Source: Castor canadensis
Taxonomy: Eukaryota > Chordata > Mammalia > Rodentia > Castoridae
DNA length: 64,000 nt
Direction: 5' to 3'
Assembly (NCBI RefSeq): GCF_047511655.1
Contig: NC_133401.1
Location: 16,304,501 to 16,368,500, forward strand
This document shows positions 61,683 to 64,000 of the stretch, one piece after another. A program made the position numbers and the translations under genes. How positions within the stretch are numbered: the stretch's first letter is position 1; each line of letters opens with the position of its first letter. The notes beneath the pieces were generated by a model. It was not told the DNA's origin. It saw only the letters and a program-made list of their open reading frames with translations, and ran no database searches.

Positions 61683-61885
61683 AGCTGGGTGCCAATGACT
61701 CACACCTGTAATCTTAGCTCCTCAGGAGGCTGAGATCAGGAGGATCATAGTTCAAGGCCAGCCCAGGGAAATGGTTACAGGGACCCCATTTCCAAAATAA
61801 CCAGAGCAAAATGGACTAGAAGAGTGGCTCAAGAGATAGAGCGCCTGAGTTCAAACTCCAGTCCCACCAAAAAAAGAATAATAGT
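61683..61885 (+). repeat. Dimeric SINE, linker type II
   Basis: GCTGGGTGCCAATGACTCAC, AAAATAACCAGAGCAAAATG, then a shortened tRNA-like arm. Confidence 0.9.
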
Positions 61886-61909
61886 AAAAATACAAATTTA
61901 AAAAGGCCC

Positions 61910-62040
61910 TCAGCCTCTCTGTGCCATGTCTCCTGTAGGACGGAGTTAACCAGTCCCCTGTGAGGATTAAGGGAGGTAATTTTCATACAGGGCTTGGCGC
62001 AGGGCCTGTTCCGGCTAAGACCTCACCAGTGCCAGCCAGG
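61910..62040 (+). repeat. MIR 3'-part fossil
   Basis: CTCAGCCTCTCTGTGCC, CCCTGTGAGGATTAAGGGAG and GGGCTTGGCGCAGGG. Confidence 0.65.
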
Positions 62041-62329
62041 GTTGGGTTGTGCAAAGCCCTTGGGACAGGGCCAGCCTGAAGAAACATTTAGTTAACACTT
62101 CTTTTCATCTTGATCAGCAGTAATCCGGCGCTGTGTTACAGGCATGGTAACAGCAAGAGCTCCTTGTTGCCCCAGGTTACATGGAAAGGAAAAGACCAAG
62201 TCAGGATCTGAACCCAGATCTGCCTGACCCTCCCTCCCCCACACATAGTGGAAGGATGTGCTACTCTGCCGGCAGCCTTTGGGGGATCATTCGTTAATAC
62301 TCACAAAAGTAGGTTACTCCAGGCAGTCT

Positions 62330-62415
62330 GGTTTTAAGACCAGGAACCTGAAGCCCAGAGAGGCTGCTTCCTAGCTGGGAGGTCACACAGGCAGCTGGAC
62401 TTGCACCTGGGATCG
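62330..62415 (-). repeat. MIR fossil, reversed
   Basis: AAGCCCAGAGAGGCTGCTTC and GAGGTCACACAGGCAGCTGG. Confidence 0.7.
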
Positions 62416-62454
62416 TCTCACGGTGCGTGGTGATCCCATTCAGAACCAACGTTT

Positions 62455-62652
62455 AGCACCTGGCTCACGGCTGTCATCCTAGCTACTCAGGAGGCAGAGA
62501 TCAGGAGGATCACGGTTCAAAACCATCCTGGGCAATTAGTTCGTGAGACCCTATCTCGAAAAAAACCCATAGCAAAAAAAAGCTGGTGAAGTGGCTCAAG
62601 CTGTAGGCCCTGAGTTCAAATCCCAGTACCACAAAAAGAAAAAAAAAAAACA
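62455..62652 (+). repeat. Dimeric SINE, linker type I
   Basis: AGCACCTGGCTCACGGCTGT to CAAATCCCAGTACCAC. Confidence 0.9.
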
Positions 62653-62764
62653 AGAACCAACATCTGTGTCACAAGGCCAAAACAGTGGGAGTTACTTAGC
62701 TGCTCCCTTCAGTCCTAGAAATTTCTAGAAAAGCTAGAATTGAGTTTCTGGTTCTTTTGTTTGT

Positions 62765-62862
62765 TTTTTAAGGGTCTCACTATGTAGCCCAGACCAGCCT
62801 GGAACTCATGATCCTCCAGCCTCCTGAGAGTTGGGATTACAGGCATACACAACCATGTCCAG
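62765..62862 (-). repeat. B1-like SINE, reversed
   Basis: GGGTCTCACTATGTAGCCCA to GGGATTACAGGCATACAC. Confidence 0.85.
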
Positions 62863-62869
62863 ATGAGGT

Positions 62870-63300
62870 TTCGATTTCCTTCTATGATTCAGTCAACATC
62901 CTGTCACCACAGTGCCTTCTGTTTGCCCTTCCCTGAGTTATACTGGGGACAGAATGGGGACGTCACCATCCTGCCTTGGCCCTGTCCTGCCAAGGCTCAC
63001 AGTCCAGGTTGAGACAGTGAGGACCCAGAGTGGGCAGGGCTGGGATGCTGGACCCAAAAGGCTACCCTTCGTGTGGGGGTGGTGTGCCAGGGCTTCCTGG
63101 GGGAGGAGGCACCTGCACTGGGGCTCAGAGGAAGGAGAGCCAAGCCAGGACAGGTTGGCTGCGGTTCTGGGAGGGCAGAGCGGTGCAGGATTCTGAGGCT
63201 GATCCACGGACCCGCAGCGCCCTCTGCTGGTGGAATCCCATAGTGCAGCGGCACCAGTTTTGGGATCCAGTGGGAGGAAAACAGGAACCAATCACCTAAT
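62870..63300. other. Unique DNA, no gene recognised
   Basis: Open frames on both strands at 62.9-63.3 kb have no domain, splice or start support. KLC3, next gene in human, was looked for here and not seen. Confidence 0.5.
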
Positions 63301-63309
63301 ATCACACAA

Positions 63310-63480
63310 TCAATAGATAAAAGTACTGCCCACTGCAATCCTCCTAGCCTTTGACTGTTCCCATTTTGTGGATTTGGAAAACTGAGGCACTGAAAGGTTC
63401 TGTTACTTTCCTAAGCTTTCACAGCCAGTAAGTGCTGGAATCATATTCGAACCCAGAGCCCAGTTCTTGGCCATCACTTT
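63310..63480 (-). repeat. MIR fossil, reversed
   Basis: CCCATTTTGTGGATTTGGAA, AACTGAGGCACTGAAAGG and CATATTCGAACCCAGAGCCC. Confidence 0.85.
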
Positions 63481-63559
63481 CCCTCACCAGTAAAGAAACG
63501 TATGTCAAGCAAGGTAACATGACAATGTGATCTCGTGCACTATACAAAGCAATTTCAGA

Positions 63560-63780
63560 GCCGGGCGCCTGTGGCTCACGTCTGTAATCCTAGCGACTCA
63601 GTGGGCAGAGATCAGGACGGTTTGAAGCCAGCCCAGGCAAATAGTTTGCAAGACCCTATCTAAAAAAAACAAACAAAAAACCCCCAACACAAAACAAGGC
63701 TTGTGGATTGGCTCACGCGGTAGTGTCTGCCTAGCAAGTGTAAGGTACTGAGTTCAAACCCCAGTGCCACCAAAAAAAAT
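63560..63780 (+). repeat. Dimeric SINE with a full tRNA-like arm
   Basis: GCCGGGCGCCTGTGGCTCAC to CAAACCCCAGTGCCACC. Confidence 0.92.
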
Positions 63781-63837
63781 TTAGGCTGCGCATGGTGGTG
63801 TATGCTTGTAATCCCTACATTCAAGAGACCCAGGCAG

Positions 63838-64000
63838 AGTCAGGTGCTGGTGACTCACGCTGTAATCCTAGCTACTTGGGAGGCTGAGACCAGGAGACTC
63901 AAGGTTTGAGGCTAGCCTGGGCCAGTAGTTCAGAGATGCCATCTCCAAAATAACTAGAGCAAAATGGACTGGAGGTGTGGCTCGAGTGGTAGAGTGCCTG
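63838..64000 (+). repeat. Dimeric SINE, linker type II, cut by window end
   Basis: GTCAGGTGCTGGTGACTCAC, AAAATAACTAGAGCAAAATG, then GGCTCGAGTGGTAGAGTGCC at the last base. Confidence 0.9.

Noticed and set aside
62870-63300. Possible start of KLC3
   Set aside because: Expected by human synteny, but no KLC coiled coil or TPR sequence is visible in any frame.

Overview
This is a stretch of mammalian nuclear DNA. It has split genes with GT-AG introns, a CpG-island promoter, ancient MIR, L2 and L1M fossils, and a very dense load of young SINEs. The young SINEs are B1-like (7SL-derived) and ID-like (tRNA-derived) units, alone or joined as dimers and trimers, plus one solo LTR of ERVK type. No primate Alu or mouse B2 was seen. 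This points to a rodent outside the mouse/rat group. A beaver/kangaroo-rat or squirrel relative would fit, but the species is an inference with low certainty.

The gene order is EXOC3L2 (-), MARK4 (+), CKM (-), the same as on human chromosome 19q13. (1) At 948-1483 lies one coding exon on the minus strand, read as the N-terminal exon of EXOC3L2; the rest of that gene lies off the left edge. (2) 1.5-9.5 kb is SINE-rich spacer. (3) A CpG island at about 9.5-10.1 kb carries the MARK4 promoter and first coding exon. (4) MARK4 runs from 9993 to a poly(A) signal at 40600 in 18 coding exons, all resolved here to the base. Skipping or including exon 16 (80 nt) gives predicted proteins of exactly 752 or 688 residues, the two lengths known for human MARK4. 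(5) 40.6-44.05 kb is spacer between the convergent MARK4 and CKM 3' ends. (6) CKM, muscle creatine kinase, runs on the minus strand from a TATA box near 52976 to a poly(A) signal at 44073-44078. It has seven coding exons (381 residues) and a probable noncoding first exon. Its proximal promoter, upstream muscle enhancer (53.72-53.88 kb) and a probable intron-1 enhancer (51.97-52.07 kb) can be read directly. (7) 54-64 kb is gene-free as far as I can see: old repeats, a solo LTR with target-site duplications, and many SINEs, including four trimeric SINEs within 2.3 kb. KLC3, the next gene in human, is not visible.

MARK4 is a microtubule-affinity-regulating kinase that phosphorylates tau/MAPs. 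CKM buffers ATP in muscle. EXOC3L2 is a Sec6-like exocyst relative. They share no pathway; their neighbourhood is conserved synteny. I found no convincing new gene system. The best leads are a recurrent trimeric SINE with fixed junctions, the altered spacing and left E-box of the CKM enhancer, a 5S rRNA-like fossil, a diverged 0.3-kb direct repeat pair, and a CCAAT-rich module present in several copies.
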